Positions 63,763-64,000 of a stretch of 64,000 nucleotides of DNA are shown here, piece by piece. Position numbers and translations under genes: made by a program. Below the pieces are notes generated by a model. The model was not told the origin of the DNA. It ran no database searches and saw nothing but the letters and a program-made list of their open reading frames with translations. Numbering within the stretch: position 1 is the first letter of the stretch; every line of letters starts with the position of its first letter. Source of the DNA: Bacteroidetes bacterium HGW-Bacteroidetes-5 (lineage in GTDB: Bacteria; Bacteroidota; Bacteroidia; Bacteroidales; UBA932); assembly GCA_002842515.1 (NCBI GenBank), contig PHDC01000001.1, forward strand, positions 1,922,001-1,986,000. The letters are read 5' to 3'.

Positions 63763-64000
63763 TTACTTTCTTGGCCATTCTTGAGGCAAATACAAAGCTG
63801 TTGAGCTCTTCGCAATCTGAGGTGAGCACATTCTCCTTATCTCCTTCCCAAAGCAGCTCTCCTTTGTGGATGAATCCAACCCGATCTCCAATCTCCATCA
63901 CAGAGTTCATATCGTGAGTATTTATAACTGTGGTTATGTTGTACTCTTTTGTTATTTCGGAGATGAGCTGATCTATCAGAATTGAGGTCTGTGGGTCCAG
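63746..64000 (-). CDS. ABC transporter ATP-binding protein, C-terminal part (MlaF-like)
   Basis: The reverse strand is open from 64000 to the TAA at 63748-63746: 84 residues of an ABC ATPase C terminus, cut by the window edge. The D-loop LDPQTSILIDQLI, the H-loop histidine in VINTHDMNSVMEIGDRVGF and IHKGELLWEGDKENVL are visible. The wording of the H-loop region resembles MlaF/Ttg2A-type ATPases of MCE phospholipid transporters; the Walker motifs are outside the window, so the subfamily is tentative. Confidence 0.85.
   Translation of the reverse strand: MDPQTSILIDQLISEITKEYNITTVINTHDMNSVMEIGDRVGFIHKGELLWEGDKENVLTSDCEELNSFVFASRMAKKVKEMMG

Overview
The window comes from a member of the Bacteroidota, most likely order Bacteroidales. 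The signs are SusC/SusD outer-membrane pairs, lipoproteins with short lipoboxes, an ECF sigma/FecR/SusC/SusD cascade, BACON domains, DUF4954, DUF4843 and PKD-like lipoproteins. Many promoters also match the Bacteroidota primary-sigma consensus (TTTG, about 18-20 bp, TAnnTTTG). I saw no rRNA, tRNA, CRISPR array, prophage or transposase gene.

Layout. 1-7908: a SusC(partial)-SusD-DUF4843-PKD-like-TlpA operon. 8221-14831: DUF4954 and glmS, a PLP-enzyme/DapF-like fusion, and a secreted creatininase-family protein. 14925-15479: an orphan antitoxin-like HTH protein, followed by a 440-bp repeat-rich gap. 15924-21238 (minus strand): the leucine operon leuA-leuC-leuD-leuB with a leader peptide and attenuator; two 128-bp palindromic elements lie behind leuA and across the end of leuB. 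21364-30834: ECF sigma, FecR anti-sigma, SusC with STN domain, SusD, and a double-thioredoxin protein. 30853-34988 (minus): a secreted degradative operon of nuclease, GH16 glucanase and BACON/M64 peptidase. 35045-40207 (minus): RlmF, a hybrid sensor kinase, a flippase-like membrane protein, panD and panC. 40257-49456: mostly plus-strand housekeeping genes (racemase, adenosine kinase, pcm, MBL hydrolase, lytic transglycosylase, uvrA, nucleoside kinase) and one minus-strand deoxynucleoside kinase. 49464-52367 (minus): EnvC-like protein and a TPR protein. 52508-57355: ECF sigma, a putative membrane-bridging anti-sigma/barrel protein, a GT2 enzyme, a lipoprotein and a DUF4143 ATPase. 57415-62981 (minus): murF, dut, a flippase and a patatin. 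63047-64000: a cyclophilin lipoprotein, then the 3' end of an ABC ATPase gene.

How the genes work together. Two nutrient-uptake loci (1-7908 and 21364-30834) each end in a periplasmic thioredoxin-like protein and carry no glycoside hydrolase, so they look unlike ordinary polysaccharide-utilisation loci. The leucine operon appears to be controlled by classical ribosome-mediated attenuation: a 26-residue leader with four consecutive CTG leucine codons, a GGGCGG segment able to pair with the 5' arm of a terminator, then leuA.

Most notable observations: the leucine attenuator; the paired 128-bp inverted-repeat elements, one of which supplies the last codons of leuB; a DapF-like domain that has lost both catalytic cysteines; a sigma-linked protein that seems to carry both an inner-membrane helix and an outer-membrane barrel; and short in-frame tandem repeats inserted in several coding regions, three of them in leuC alone.
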